The notes: generated by a model not told the origin, from the sequence alone. A stretch of DNA of 64,000 nucleotides from Candidatus Babeliaceae bacterium (GCA_007116155.1 SKJC01000002.1:124001-188000); one strand, 5' to 3'. Positions 16,293 through 25,756 are shown, counted from the stretch's first letter. A program made the numbers and translations.

Positions 16293-16985
16293 AAAATCAG
16301 GATAACGATCCCTTACAATAGCAGCCATATACGTAATTGTTTCTTCAATTGACCAATTAGAATTATCAACTAAAATTGCATCTTCCGCTGGAAGCAACGG
16401 GGATATTTTTCTCGTACGGTCTCGCTCATCGCGCATTGTAACGGCTGTAATAGCTTCATCTTCAGAAACCATATTACCTTGCCGCGCTTGATTAGTACGC
16501 CAGCGAAATGCACGTTCTTCAACTGACGCCGTTAAAAAAAACTTTATCTGAGCATTAGGAAATACAACAGTTCCTGTGTCTCTACCATCAGCAATAATAT
16601 CTGCTCCCGTCGCAATCTGCTGCTGCAGACAATATACTGCTGCTCTTACTGCAGCATTAGCACTGCTAATTGAACTAATACGATCAACTTCTTCAGTTTT
16701 TAACAATGATGTAATATCTTTTCCATCAAATAAGATCCGAGCAGCACCAACATCAAAACGATATTCAAGCCGTCCCTTTTGCAATAAAGCTTCAAGAGCA
16801 TCTTCACCGGGAGCAACCAACGCTTCTTCACTATATCCATATGCGGTTACTAATGCATAAGCTAAAGCCCTATATAAAAGGCCTGTATAGAGATAATAAA
16901 AACCAAACTCATGAAACTCATGGGCAAGCGCCTGTGCTACAGTAGATTTACCGCTTGCAACCGGACCATCTATTGTAATTATCAT
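16278..16985 (-). CDS. cmk: cytidylate kinase
   Basis: This enzyme phosphorylates CMP and dCMP with ATP in pyrimidine salvage. The 235-residue protein has the P-loop IDGPVASGKST (residues 5-15), the substrate motif IADGRDTGTVVFP and the lid region RDERDRTRKISPL. AAGGAG precedes the ATG, which overlaps the recJ stop in an ATGA. Confidence 0.93.
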   Translation of the reverse strand: MIITIDGPVASGKSTVAQALAHEFHEFGFYYLYTGLLYRALAYALVTAYGYSEEALVAPGEDALEALLQKGRLEYRFDVGAARILFDGKDITSLLKTEEVDRISSISSANAAVRAAVYCLQQQIATGADIIADGRDTGTVVFPNAQIKFFLTASVEERAFRWRTNQARQGNMVSEDEAITAVTMRDERDRTRKISPLLPAEDAILVDNSNWSIEETITYMAAIVRDRYPDFLAKK

Positions 16986-18721
16986 TGTCTCTCCTTATGT
17001 TGACAAATATCTACACCCTGCAAATCAATAGTAATCCGACCACGAAATGTATTTTCCTGCACATATGCAGCAAGATCAAATATTTCATTTTTATAACGCA
17101 ATAACCACTCATATAATTCTGGCCGATTAAAAAAAATAACAGGCTTAACAATGCCCCGATCAACAATCATACACTTTACATGCTCGTCTTTAAGTAATTG
17201 CGGTTCACCAACAAGTTGCACATGTTCAATAAAAAAAAGTGGCCGGTCATTACCTGAACCAAAAGGTTCCATAAGCCCGAGGTCTCGCATCAATTTTCCA
17301 TTTATTTCATCCAAAAAAAGTGGCGCGACACAACGAATAGAAGGAACAAGATCTGCTACTGTATGCGTTTTAGCTAATTCATTTTGAACGGCCTTGCTAA
17401 AATGAGACAACATATCAGCACGTACCGATAGCCCAGCTGCAGCAGCATGCCCACCAAATTGAACTAGCGTAGAAGAAACCGAAGAAAGCAATGAAAAAAT
17501 ATCAACACCCTGAACTGATCGACAAGAACCTTTATAATACTCGCCTGATCGATGCAATAAAAAAGTTGGTCGTCCATACAGTTGACTTATACGAGCGGCA
17601 GCCAGTCCAATTACCCCAGCTGGCCATGTATCACCAGTAGCAATACACGCTAAATCTCTATCCAGCGCAATTGTACCATGCGCAATTTGCTTTTGCACAT
17701 CATCAAAGACCAAGCGCTCTTGCTCTTTGCGCCGTTGATTAAGTTCATACAACCTCTTACCGATACGTTCAACTGATGAAAAATCTTCACCCAGCAAAAA
17801 AAACACGCCATCCCGAGGATCTTCTAATCTTCCAAGCGCATTAAGCTGAGGTGCTATAAAAAAACCTATATCTTGTGAATTTATAGTGCGATCAATACGC
17901 GCATTTGCTTTCAATACGGAAAGCGCAGGACTTTCTAATGTTCGTATTTTATGCAAGGCATATCGTACCAATGACCGATTTTCCCCAATTAAAGGAACTA
18001 CATCTGCGATAGTTCCTAAAACAATTAGTTCATAGAGCGATTCAGGAAGAGCTCGCGTAAAAGCCTCATATAACCTTGCAATAAGTTTATAGGCAACCCC
18101 AACTCCCGCCAATTCCTTGCTCGGATAAGAACAGGCTATTTGACGTGGATTAACAATTGCATACGCCTCAGGAACTAAATCATGCGGCATATGATGATCC
18201 GTAATAATAAGATCAATACCAACATCTTTAGCCCTGCTCGCGGCCTCAACGGCAGTAATGCCATTATCAACAGTTATTACTAATCGATAGCCACTTTCAG
18301 CAGCCCGATCAACATTTTTTGTAGAGAGTCCATATCCATCAACAAAGCGATTCGGTATAAAAAAATTAACGAGAGCTCCCAGCTCCAACAAAGATCGAAG
18401 AACTAATGAAGTTGCGGTTATCCCATCAACATCATAATCGCCCACAATCAGAATCTTTTCACGCTCAATAATTGCTTTTTGTATACGCTCAACTGCGCGA
18501 TCGATATCTTTCAACCCTTGAGCATTATGCAAATGCGGTATAACCGGCGCAAATAAAAATTTCTCTATCTCTTCACTCGATGCATACCCATAACTCGCCA
18601 ATACCCGCAGAACAGGATACGATAACGACAGTCCGGATTGATATAACCTCTGAACTACCTCATCATCAGAAAAAACCATTTTCCAGCGATAACGAAGCCC
18701 TTGAATTGAAGGAGCATTCAT
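16982..18721 (-). CDS. recJ: single-stranded-DNA exonuclease RecJ
   Basis: RecJ is a 5'-3' single-strand exonuclease for recombination and mismatch repair. The 579-residue protein has the DHH-family motifs in order: DYDVDG (motif I), ITVDNG (motif II), ITDHH (motif III, about residues 175-180) and VNPRQ (motif IV). The DHHA1 motif follows as QFGGHAAAAGLSV near residue 420, and the C-terminal OB-fold completes a normal RecJ. It is cotranscribed with lysS upstream and cmk downstream. Confidence 0.93.
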   Translation of the reverse strand: MNAPSIQGLRYRWKMVFSDDEVVQRLYQSGLSLSYPVLRVLASYGYASSEEIEKFLFAPVIPHLHNAQGLKDIDRAVERIQKAIIEREKILIVGDYDVDGITATSLVLRSLLELGALVNFFIPNRFVDGYGLSTKNVDRAAESGYRLVITVDNGITAVEAASRAKDVGIDLIITDHHMPHDLVPEAYAIVNPRQIACSYPSKELAGVGVAYKLIARLYEAFTRALPESLYELIVLGTIADVVPLIGENRSLVRYALHKIRTLESPALSVLKANARIDRTINSQDIGFFIAPQLNALGRLEDPRDGVFFLLGEDFSSVERIGKRLYELNQRRKEQERLVFDDVQKQIAHGTIALDRDLACIATGDTWPAGVIGLAAARISQLYGRPTFLLHRSGEYYKGSCRSVQGVDIFSLLSSVSSTLVQFGGHAAAAGLSVRADMLSHFSKAVQNELAKTHTVADLVPSIRCVAPLFLDEINGKLMRDLGLMEPFGSGNDRPLFFIEHVQLVGEPQLLKDEHVKCMIVDRGIVKPVIFFNRPELYEWLLRYKNEIFDLAAYVQENTFRGRITIDLQGVDICQHKERQ

Positions 18722-18729
18722 ACCGAAGA

Positions 18730-20190
18730 CTAATCTTTTCGAGGACGTAATGCAGGAAAGAGGATAACATCACGAATCGTTGTAGTATTAGTCATCAACA
18801 TCACGATACGATCAATACCTAGACCTACCCCAACCGTTGGAGGCATTGCATACTCAAGAGAACGAATAAAATCTGCATCATACCGCATGGCTTCAGCATC
18901 TCCCGATGCATGCGCTGCAGCTTGAGCCCTAAAACGATCTGCCTGGTCAATAGGGTCATTAAGTTCATTAAAACCGTTACCTATCTCCATCCCCGCAATA
19001 AACAACTCAAAACGAGCCGCTAGCGCTGAATTTTGTTGATCACGTTTTGCTAATGGCGATATCTCAATGGGAAAATCGATGATAAAGACTGGATCACAAA
19101 TCTTACTTTCAGCACAAGCCTCAAAGAGCGCAAATACTTTTTGGTGATAACTAAATGCCTTCTCTACTGAAGCACCTTCACGAGTACACGTTGCATCAAT
19201 AGTAGCAGGTTGCAAATCCGCCTCGGACAATCCGCCAAATTCAACAACTGCTTGATATGGGCTCATCCGTTTAAAATTATCAAAATTAATAATTCGATCA
19301 CCAAAGGGAACTTGCAAGCTGCCCGTTATTTGCAATGCAACTTCTCGCAACAAGCTTGTTACAAAATCCATGATAAAAACATAATCTTTATGCGCCGTAT
19401 AAGCTTCAAGCATAGTAAATTCTGGATTGTGTCGCGTGGAAACCCCTTCATTGCGAAAATTACGATTTAACTCAAAAACACGCTCAAAACCACCAACAAC
19501 TAAGCGCTTTAAATATAACTCAGGAGCAATGCGCAAAAAGAAATCAGTATCCAAAGCATTATGATGCGTAACAAAAGGACGAGCTGCCGCGCCGCCAGGA
19601 ATAGGATGTAAAATAGGAGTTTCAACTTCTAAATAGTCATGTTGTTCAAAGTATGATCGAATTGCTGAAACAATAAGCGACCGTTTATAAAAACGATCAC
19701 GCGATTCCGGGCTCATAATCAAATCCAAGTACCGCTGACGATGTTTAATTTCGTGATCAGCTATTCCATGGAATTTATCAGGCAATGGAAGAAGTGCTTT
19801 ACTTTGTAATTCCCAAGATGTAACCCGCAAAGTTTTCTCGCCAGTCTTAGTAATAAAAAGCGTTCCCAAGACCCAGACAATATCACCCAAATCAACAAAA
19901 TCAGAAAACTGACTGAATAATTCTGGCTTCAAATCACCAGCTTTTAAATAAATTTGTATCCGCCCAGAACCATCTTGAATATGAGCAAAAATAGACTTAC
20001 CATGTTCTCGGCACGTCATAACTCTGCCAGAGATAGCATATTCAAAACCCTCAGCACCCTCTTGATATACATAGGCGCATGTCGCGGATACTTCGCGCGC
20101 CTCAGGCCAAGATTCTACTCCTTGCTCTCGAAGCTGCCGTACTTTTGCTAACCGAACAGTTCGTTCACTTTGATCTAATAATTCTTCCAT
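18730..20190 (-). CDS. lysS: lysyl-tRNA synthetase, class II
   Basis: The 486-residue protein has an N-terminal OB-fold for the anticodon (ISGRVMTCREHGKSIFAHIQD), then the class II core: motif 1 around YLEVETPILHPIPGGA, motif 2 FRNEGVSTRHNPEFTMLE, and motif 3 GVGLGIDRIVMLMTN near the C terminus. AARPFVTHHNALD is the LysRS substrate-site signature. Its start shares one base with the upstream sod stop (TAATG). Confidence 0.95.
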   Translation of the reverse strand: MEELLDQSERTVRLAKVRQLREQGVESWPEAREVSATCAYVYQEGAEGFEYAISGRVMTCREHGKSIFAHIQDGSGRIQIYLKAGDLKPELFSQFSDFVDLGDIVWVLGTLFITKTGEKTLRVTSWELQSKALLPLPDKFHGIADHEIKHRQRYLDLIMSPESRDRFYKRSLIVSAIRSYFEQHDYLEVETPILHPIPGGAAARPFVTHHNALDTDFFLRIAPELYLKRLVVGGFERVFELNRNFRNEGVSTRHNPEFTMLEAYTAHKDYVFIMDFVTSLLREVALQITGSLQVPFGDRIINFDNFKRMSPYQAVVEFGGLSEADLQPATIDATCTREGASVEKAFSYHQKVFALFEACAESKICDPVFIIDFPIEISPLAKRDQQNSALAARFELFIAGMEIGNGFNELNDPIDQADRFRAQAAAHASGDAEAMRYDADFIRSLEYAMPPTVGVGLGIDRIVMLMTNTTTIRDVILFPALRPRKD

Positions 20191-20810
20191 TAATTTTCCT
20201 TAACCCGATATGCTGTATACTGCTCTGATACAAAACTCCAGTTTATCACATTCCACCAGGCTGTAATAAATTCTAATCTTCGATTTTGAAACTTTAGATA
20301 ATAGGCATGCTCCCAAAGATCTACAACCAATAACGGGAAAAATCCAAAACGCCCTGGATGATCATGATTAGGAGTTGAGTATAGACGCAACTGACCAAGA
20401 CGATCAACAACCAGCCAAGTCCAACCTGAACCAAAAAAGCCTACAGCCTCACGAATAAATGCATCTTTAAATGCATCAAAAGTACCAAATTGCTTCTCAA
20501 CTAAAGACAACAATTCAAGTGATATTTGAGAAGAAGCCGGGTCCATGCACTGCCAAAAGAATGTATGATTCCAATGGCCGCCACCTTGATTGCGCACTAA
20601 TTGCTGAATTTCATATGGTAACTGTTCCCAGTTACATAACAAATCTTCTAATGAAACATCTTTCCATTGCGGATATAACGCAAGCCCCTTGTTAAGTTTC
20701 TCAACATACCCGCTATGATGTTTTTCATAGTGAATCTGCATTGTCTTAGCATCAAGATATGGTTCTAACGCTGAAAATGTATACGGTAATAAAGGCAAAG
20801 TATAGGCCAT
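20190..20810 (-). CDS. iron/manganese superoxide dismutase
   Basis: This enzyme converts superoxide to hydrogen peroxide and oxygen. The 206-residue protein keeps the four metal ligands H27, H82, D164 and H168 (DLWEHAYY), plus the second-sphere pattern GGHWNHTFFW. There is no signal peptide, so it acts in the cytoplasm. Whether it uses Fe or Mn cannot be settled by eye. A superoxide defence in a compact genome would fit life inside a eukaryotic cell, but free-living relatives also have it. Confidence 0.93.
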   Translation of the reverse strand: MAYTLPLLPYTFSALEPYLDAKTMQIHYEKHHSGYVEKLNKGLALYPQWKDVSLEDLLCNWEQLPYEIQQLVRNQGGGHWNHTFFWQCMDPASSQISLELLSLVEKQFGTFDAFKDAFIREAVGFFGSGWTWLVVDRLGQLRLYSTPNHDHPGRFGFFPLLVVDLWEHAYYLKFQNRRLEFITAWWNVINWSFVSEQYTAYRVKEN

Positions 20811-20855
20811 CGCAAACTTTCAATAATCTTAAACCTAGGCAACCTACAGCATATA

Positions 20856-21122
20856 TTACACTAAAATGATCTCACCTGGATAGCTCATTCCTAAATGTTC
20901 ACGAGCATATTTTTCTAATAAAAATGAATCCGTCTTCCATTGATTTAAGTGTTCCTGTAGACCTTCTTTTTTATTATTAAGTGCAATCAAATTCTCTTGT
21001 GCTAATCGATATTCAATAGCCTCTTGCTCTGTTCTCATTTTCCCCCCGGGCAAAAAAAACCACCACAGTATGAAAAAAACACTCTGAAACACAATGCAAA
21101 TTGACCAGAAAGAATATCTCAT
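20856..21122 (-). CDS. FtsB/DivIC-like septum formation initiator
   Basis: This is an 88-residue bitopic protein: a short cytoplasmic tail, one transmembrane helix (residues 5-24), then a coiled coil (TEQEAIEYRLAQENLIALNNKKEGL) and a short C-terminal tail with EKYAREHLGMSYPGEIIL. That tail, with RExLGM and PGE, is the signature of the FtsB/DivIC family that bridges FtsL and FtsQ in the divisome. The ATG at 21122 overlaps the sufS stop as TAATG; a longer upstream start would lie within sufS and is unlikely. Confidence 0.85.
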   Translation of the reverse strand: MRYSFWSICIVFQSVFFILWWFFLPGGKMRTEQEAIEYRLAQENLIALNNKKEGLQEHLNQWKTDSFLLEKYAREHLGMSYPGEIILV

Positions 21123-22324
21123 TAGCCATCTCCTAGCCGCGCTAATGCATCTATTAATCGAGCAATATCTTCTGCAGAAGTGTAAAGATACCAACTAGCA
21201 CGTACTGTTTGAGAAATACCAAGTGCATCATGCAAGGGTTGCGCGCAATGATAACCTGATCGAACAGCAATTAATTCAGTAGCTAAATACGCTGCAACAT
21301 CATGCGCATGCCACCCATCAACAGTAAAAGATGCTAAATGACCCTGTTTTGCAAGCATATCCAGATTGCCAACAACAGAAATATGTCGCTGGTCGGCAAC
21401 TCCTTCAATAAATTGCCTACTCAAAGCTGCTTCATGAGCCATTACATGATCAATTCCAATAGATTGCAAGAATGAAAGTGCCTTGCCGAACGCAATAACT
21501 TCAGCAATCGGAGGGGTTCCGGCTTCCCACATCGTAGGCATAGGTAGCGCCCCCCAAGCATCACAATGCACTTGCTGCACCATAGAACCACCCACCATCC
21601 ATGGATGACAGCGTTCATGCCACTTTTTAGCAACGTAAAGAACGCCTAACCCTGTCGGACCACACATCTTATGTACTGAGCAAACAAAACAATCAACGCC
21701 TAATTCTGCAAGATTAAACCGACGTCTTGGCGCCATTTGCGCTGCATCCAAAACAAATACGGCACCGACCACTTTGGCTCGATGTAAAACAGACAAAAAA
21801 TTATTTTCAACTCCAACAACATTTGAACCTGCCGTACAAACAACACAGCGCGTTTTTTCCGTAATACAATCAGATAATTTTGCCTCATCCACTTGTCCAA
21901 GCGGTGTAATCGGCAAATACCGAATAACAGCACCCACTCGACGCGCAACCTCAACAAACGGCAGCATTGCAGAATGATGCTCTAAGAGCGATATCGCTAT
22001 TTCATCACCTGGCCGAATTAGCTGCAAAACCAAACCAAAAGCCAACATATTTAAACCTGCAGTAGCACCCGCAGTAAAAACAATTTCATCTTTTGATGTA
22101 GCACCAAAATAGACCGAAGCGGCAATGCGCACGGCTTCATACTTTTCCGTCGTATGCTCAGCAAGTGTATAAAAAGAACGATGAACGGGCGCATTATCAA
22201 ACTGATAAAAACGCGTCAGCTCATCAATAACAACGTTAGGCTTTTGCGATGTTGCCGCATTATCTAAGTATACCAAGTCAGGATTGTGCAAAAAAAAAGG
22301 AAATAATGATCGCATTGTATTCAC
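21122..22324 (-). CDS. sufS: cysteine desulfurase, SufS type
   Basis: This PLP enzyme removes sulfur from cysteine for Fe-S cluster assembly. About 400 residues include YLDNAATSQKP at the start, the cofactor region EHHSAMLPF, the PLP lysine in SVHKMCGPTGLG, and the catalytic cysteine in RSGYHCAQP, the SufS-type (group II) loop. The ribosome site AAGGAG best fits a GTG at 22324, 7 bases downstream; an ATG at 22330 is only one base from it. No sufBCDU or iscU gene is next to it; neighbours are ftsB-like and FUN14-like genes. Confidence 0.92.
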   Translation of the reverse strand: MNTMRSLFPFFLHNPDLVYLDNAATSQKPNVVIDELTRFYQFDNAPVHRSFYTLAEHTTEKYEAVRIAASVYFGATSKDEIVFTAGATAGLNMLAFGLVLQLIRPGDEIAISLLEHHSAMLPFVEVARRVGAVIRYLPITPLGQVDEAKLSDCITEKTRCVVCTAGSNVVGVENNFLSVLHRAKVVGAVFVLDAAQMAPRRRFNLAELGVDCFVCSVHKMCGPTGLGVLYVAKKWHERCHPWMVGGSMVQQVHCDAWGALPMPTMWEAGTPPIAEVIAFGKALSFLQSIGIDHVMAHEAALSRQFIEGVADQRHISVVGNLDMLAKQGHLASFTVDGWHAHDVAAYLATELIAVRSGYHCAQPLHDALGISQTVRASWYLYTSAEDIARLIDALARLGDG

Positions 22325-22340
22325 TACCATACTCCTTATT

Positions 22341-22697
22341 TTAACTACCTAAGCGCCACCCTACAATAAACGCTAAGGCTGAAAAAGCGACTGCCGCAAC
22401 ATGTTCCTTAGCCCATGCCACAGAGCTCCCAAAGAAAGTAGCTGCGCTTGGTATTTCTTCTACCCCAATTAAACCAGCTAGCCCATCAAAATGAAATGTC
22501 ACCAATCCTGCATTCTGCAAAAGCGCACTGATTAAAGCAAACGCGAGCGCGGAAAAGACTAGATACCTACCAAATATGCGTGCCAAAAAACCGACACATA
22601 TACCTATAAAGGCACCAGTTGCCGCTTCCGCCACCCACAAAGGATATTCTTGAAAATATGTCTGTATCTTCACCCAAAAATCAGCAACATAATACAT
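22341..22697 (-). CDS. small membrane protein, FUN14-like (tentative)
   Basis: This 118-residue protein has three or four hydrophobic segments. The stretch ATGAFIGICVGFLARIFG, a second helix, and LVTFHFDGLAGL resemble the Gly-rich helices and short polar loop of prokaryotic FUN14-family proteins, whose bacterial role is unknown. The similarity is a visual pattern only. It is 17 bases upstream of sufS and probably cotranscribed. Confidence 0.5.
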   Translation of the reverse strand: MYYVADFWVKIQTYFQEYPLWVAEAATGAFIGICVGFLARIFGRYLVFSALAFALISALLQNAGLVTFHFDGLAGLIGVEEIPSAATFFGSSVAWAKEHVAAVAFSALAFIVGWRLGS

Positions 22698-22716
22698 TGC
22701 TCCATGCTCCTATCTA

Positions 22717-22752
22717 ATAAAAAATGCGGCGAAGCTCGAAAGCCTCGCCGCA
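22717..22752 (-). terminator. rho-independent terminator of the HU gene
   Basis: Read on the minus strand, 12-base arms (22752-22741 and 22736-22725) pair with one G-U wobble around a UUCG tetraloop, followed by TTTTTTATTA. It lies 20 bases after the HU stop. Confidence 0.85.
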
Positions 22753-22771
22753 TGCAAATTAGCAAACTAAT

Positions 22772-23044
22772 TTACGCAACCATGTCACGCAATGCGCGGC
22801 CTGGACGGAATTTTGCAACTTTTTTAGCAGGTATTTGCATTTTCTTACCTGTAGCAGGATTAACACCTGTGCGTGCTTTACGTTTCTGGACAACAAATGA
22901 TCCAAAACCAGTCAAAACAACAGAGTTGCCTGTTTTTAACGTTTTTGACACAACATCAATCAACGTTTCCAATGCTTTTTTGCACGTAGACTTTGGTAGC
23001 TTTGACGACTTCGCCATCTTGTCTAACAATTGCGCCTTGTTCAT
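22772..23044 (-). CDS. HU-family DNA-binding protein
   Basis: This 90-residue basic nucleoid protein is the normal HU/IHF length. It has the helical N-terminal half MNKAQLLDKMAKSSKL, the strand GFGSFVVQKRKARTGVNP with the conserved DNA-intercalating proline arm (RTGVNPATGKKMQIPAKKV), and ends in FRPGRALRDMV. GAGGGAAG precedes the ATG. It bends DNA and compacts the chromosome. It has its own hairpin terminator. Confidence 0.93.
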   Translation of the reverse strand: MNKAQLLDKMAKSSKLPKSTCKKALETLIDVVSKTLKTGNSVVLTGFGSFVVQKRKARTGVNPATGKKMQIPAKKVAKFRPGRALRDMVA

Positions 23045-23178
23045 GAAACTTCCCTCAACTTTTAAGGCTCAATCACTGTTTCGCCTATGATCCTTCCAAC
23101 ATTCAGACCAGTCGAACAGCACAAACACTCCCCTGTAACCTATTACAGGAAGTAAAATTGTCAAATTTTTTTTACTCT

Positions 23179-23265
23179 TGGTGCCGAGGGCCGGACTCGA
23201 ACCGGCACAGCCTTACGGCCGAAGGATTTTAAGTCCTTTGCGTCTACCTATTTCGCCACCTCGGC
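23179..23265 (-). tRNA. tRNA-Leu (anticodon TAA)
   Basis: The 87-base sequence folds as a class II tRNA: acceptor GCCGAGG pairs with CCTCGGC, the anticodon loop CTTAAAA reads UUA codons, and there is an extra arm (TTCGGCCGTAAGGCTG). The TψC arm contains GGTTCGAGTCC, and CCA is encoded at the 3' end. Confidence 0.95.
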
Positions 23266-23283
23266 TTAGAACGTTTCAATAAT

Positions 23284-23357
23284 TGGAGGCGGCACCCGGA
23301 CTCGAACCGGGGATCAAGGTTTTGCAGACCCACGCCTTACCACTTGGCTATGCCGCC
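23284..23357 (-). tRNA. tRNA-Cys (anticodon GCA)
   Basis: A 74-base tRNA with acceptor GGCGGCA, an anticodon loop centred on GCA (CTGCAAA), a TψC loop GGTTCGAGTCC and encoded CCA. It is 18 bases upstream of tRNA-Leu on the same strand, so the two are likely cotranscribed. Confidence 0.95.
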
Positions 23358-23387
23358 TTCATTCAATAGAGGTATAACCCTACTTTA

Positions 23388-23948
23388 TCAAAGAGTAGCC
23401 TTTTTAATCATGTTTTGCAACTCTGCAGCAGTAATAATTCCATCTTTTTCTTCTAAATCTTCCGGCATAGGTATAACCATCTGCAAGTATTCTTCCAGCA
23501 TAGGTCCTTCAAGTAACGCCGGTGCAGAATCATGATGCAGTTGATACCATTCAGCAATGCCCCCTTCATACGCATATACTGATTCAAAACCCATAGATTT
23601 TAATAAGCTTGCAGCTTCCCCGCTTGCTGAACAAAAATAATTCGAACAATAAGTAACCACAGGAACTTTTAGATCCCATGATTTAGCAATTCTTGCCAGA
23701 TCATCAACTGAAACACAAATTGACTCTACTTTTTCTCCACCTGCAATATGTGCATCATCAAACAGTTCTTTATCAAGAACATTTACAAGGCGCAAAGAAA
23801 CCTTTTGTTCCTTTGCCGAGGCTCCCACGCGGCAAACACCATGACTACATCCACAACCAGCATTTTTTTGAGAAGAAGAAAACCAAGAACACCCAGGAAT
23901 AATGCTTAAAATAATGATTAACAAACCGGTTTGTAAATACATATTCAT
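23388..23948 (-). CDS. rhodanese-domain lipoprotein
   Basis: This is a 186-residue exported protein. The N terminus has a hydrophobic signal ending in a lipobox-like IIPGC, so C20 is probably lipid-modified. It is followed by a Cys-rich short stretch (CGCSHGVC). The rhodanese domain spans about residues 50-140 with DAHIAGG and the active-site loop VVTYCSNYFC, whose first Cys would carry persulfide sulfur. It ends with an acidic tail. The role is presumably extracytoplasmic sulfur transfer or redox work; the lipid anchor would hold it in the periplasm. It starts 12 bases after the lepB stop. Confidence 0.8.
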   Translation of the reverse strand: MNMYLQTGLLIIILSIIPGCSWFSSSQKNAGCGCSHGVCRVGASAKEQKVSLRLVNVLDKELFDDAHIAGGEKVESICVSVDDLARIAKSWDLKVPVVTYCSNYFCSASGEAASLLKSMGFESVYAYEGGIAEWYQLHHDSAPALLEGPMLEEYLQMVIPMPEDLEEKDGIITAAELQNMIKKATL

Positions 23949-23960
23949 CCCAACTCCTTT

Positions 23961-24788
23961 TTAACGAACAAATCCAAACGTTCTTCCCCAGCGCACACGA
24001 GACCAGAATGACATAGGGTGTTTAATAATATCCCACAATAACCAGCCCTCTTGGCTATCAACCGAAAGAATTCGAAGTAATATGCGACCATGTATCAATG
24101 TTCTCTTCAATGGCATACCTGTATGATTTTTTCCCCATGCACGACAATCATAACTTCCTTGGCGATTATCTCCCATAACCCAAAACTCATCCTCCCCTAA
24201 TGTTATATCAAAAACATCATGAGACTGCGGCGTTCCCGGATATAACAAATTACTCATGCTTTCCGGAAGCAAAGACGTAACATCGATTTGATAAAAGGGC
24301 TGATTGCGCAATGGTCTTGCAGGATCAAATGTTTTATATGAAATACCCCCACCCACAGAACGAACTGGAATTAATGGATACGGATTAACATACGGCTCAT
24401 CAAGTTTTTCACCATTGACATAGATAGCTGTTACCCCATTTTCAACTCGTCCTTCAATGCGCTCACCAGGCAAACCAATAATACGCTTGGTCCAGTTATC
24501 GGGCCCCCAAACATATTGTTGAAATAAAAATTTCAGCGAGTTATCTGAATACGCAAAATTAGGATTATCAAACGCAATAACTTCTCCACGTTTAAAATCT
24601 TTAAAAAATGGCGTTAGCTTATCTGCAACAAAACGCTCTCCAACCAACATTGTTGGCTCCATGGATCCAGAAGGAACAAGATACAACCCAAAAATAAACG
24701 TTCGAATAGCAAAAACAAATAAAAGTATCAAAACTATTTGGACGATAAAATTTTGACGATCAATCCATGCATTAATTTTTCGCAACAT
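23961..24788 (-). CDS. lepB: signal peptidase I
   Basis: This inner-membrane serine protease removes signal peptides from exported proteins. The start is the ATG at 24788 (MLRKINAW), 8 bases after GAGGGG, giving 275 residues. A transmembrane helix at about 14-36 precedes the catalytic serine S42 in PSGSMEPTM. The general base lysine is K101 in KRIIGLPGE. The conserved box E motif WVMGDNRQGSYDCRAWG lies near residue 210. An insertion between the boxes makes it longer than a minimal LepB. Confidence 0.93.
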   Translation of the reverse strand: MLRKINAWIDRQNFIVQIVLILLFVFAIRTFIFGLYLVPSGSMEPTMLVGERFVADKLTPFFKDFKRGEVIAFDNPNFAYSDNSLKFLFQQYVWGPDNWTKRIIGLPGERIEGRVENGVTAIYVNGEKLDEPYVNPYPLIPVRSVGGGISYKTFDPARPLRNQPFYQIDVTSLLPESMSNLLYPGTPQSHDVFDITLGEDEFWVMGDNRQGSYDCRAWGKNHTGMPLKRTLIHGRILLRILSVDSQEGWLLWDIIKHPMSFWSRVRWGRTFGFVR

Positions 24789-24815
24789 AACAATCACCCC
24801 TCAATGAAAACCAAT

Positions 24816-25649
24816 CTATTTTAAGAAGTAAAAAGGATTACACGATCTTCCACGATCTCGCACCTCAAAATGCAAATGCGATCCATCTCCACCACTCTTA
24901 CGAACATATCCAGTTGCGCCAACTGTGCCAATCAGCTCACCTTCTTCAACTATTTTCCCTACAGAAACAGAAATAGTTTGCATATGAGCATAACGCGTAG
25001 TAAAGCGAGCATCATGCTGTATAACAACTGTATTTCCATACCCTTTAACACGACAAGCCTCTACAATGCGCCCCTTTCCTGCAGCACGAATAGGTGTACC
25101 CCTATTTGCAGCCATATCAATACCATGATGAAATCCCCACTTGCCGTTAGCTTTTTTACGGGGCCCAAATGGGGAACTCAACCAAAAAGAACCACGCGGT
25201 ATTGGTAAAGAAAATCGTGGATCCCATATGTCCTTTGGACGACGAAGTATATTTTTCTTATTATTCAAAGCATTTAATCGAGAAGAGGGGCGACTTGAAC
25301 GAGCAATGCGCTTTTTACGCTGCAAGTTGCGCATACGCTTAATATATTCGGCAAACTCTTCTAGCTCTTTTTCTTCATATAATGGCTCGACTAACGAACG
25401 AATTCCTACTAATTCAGCATAGTCAAAAGCTGATTCTCGCAATCGCGCGGGAGAACGCTCAACAGGATCAAATGAACACGCAGCAATTTCATCAGCAGCT
25501 ATTCCAAATGGTTCTAGCAAAGCATCAGCAGTATAATCAATTCGACAATAAAAAAGAGAAAAAAACCCAAATAAATAGAGACACACAGCTGCTGTTGAAA
25601 GAACAAACAATGGAGCATGAATCAATCGACGTACCACTAGTAAAAACAT
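24816..25649 (-). CDS. M23-family peptidoglycan endopeptidase
   Basis: This 277-residue protein has one N-terminal transmembrane segment (about 13-35), a basic linker (RNLQRKKRIARSSRPSSR) and a C-terminal LytM/M23 domain. The zinc and catalytic residues are present: H in HHGIDMAAN with its Asp, and the second motif SHLHFEVR. It would cut cell-wall peptide bridges in the periplasm. It is 27 bases upstream of lepB on the same strand. M23 zinc proteins may also act as activators without catalysis, but this one keeps its ligands. Confidence 0.88.
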   Translation of the reverse strand: MFLLVVRRLIHAPLFVLSTAAVCLYLFGFFSLFYCRIDYTADALLEPFGIAADEIAACSFDPVERSPARLRESAFDYAELVGIRSLVEPLYEEKELEEFAEYIKRMRNLQRKKRIARSSRPSSRLNALNNKKNILRRPKDIWDPRFSLPIPRGSFWLSSPFGPRKKANGKWGFHHGIDMAANRGTPIRAAGKGRIVEACRVKGYGNTVVIQHDARFTTRYAHMQTISVSVGKIVEEGELIGTVGATGYVRKSGGDGSHLHFEVRDRGRSCNPFYFLK

Positions 25650-25756
25650 CCTCTCGACCCACCAAACATGTAACGCGATTTACATAGACCTAGTTATAAA
25701 TAAATATACGAGACCAGATTTGTCTCTATTACCTTATCAAACAGCTCTGTTTTTGA

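Noticed and set aside
22650-23090. 146-residue plus-strand open frame
   Set aside because: It lies opposite the HU gene and its terminator and encodes no sensible protein.
25711-25727. Short hairpin GAGAC / GTCTC between plsC and the M23 gene
   Set aside because: Five-base arms in AT-rich sequence are expected by chance, and there is no T run.
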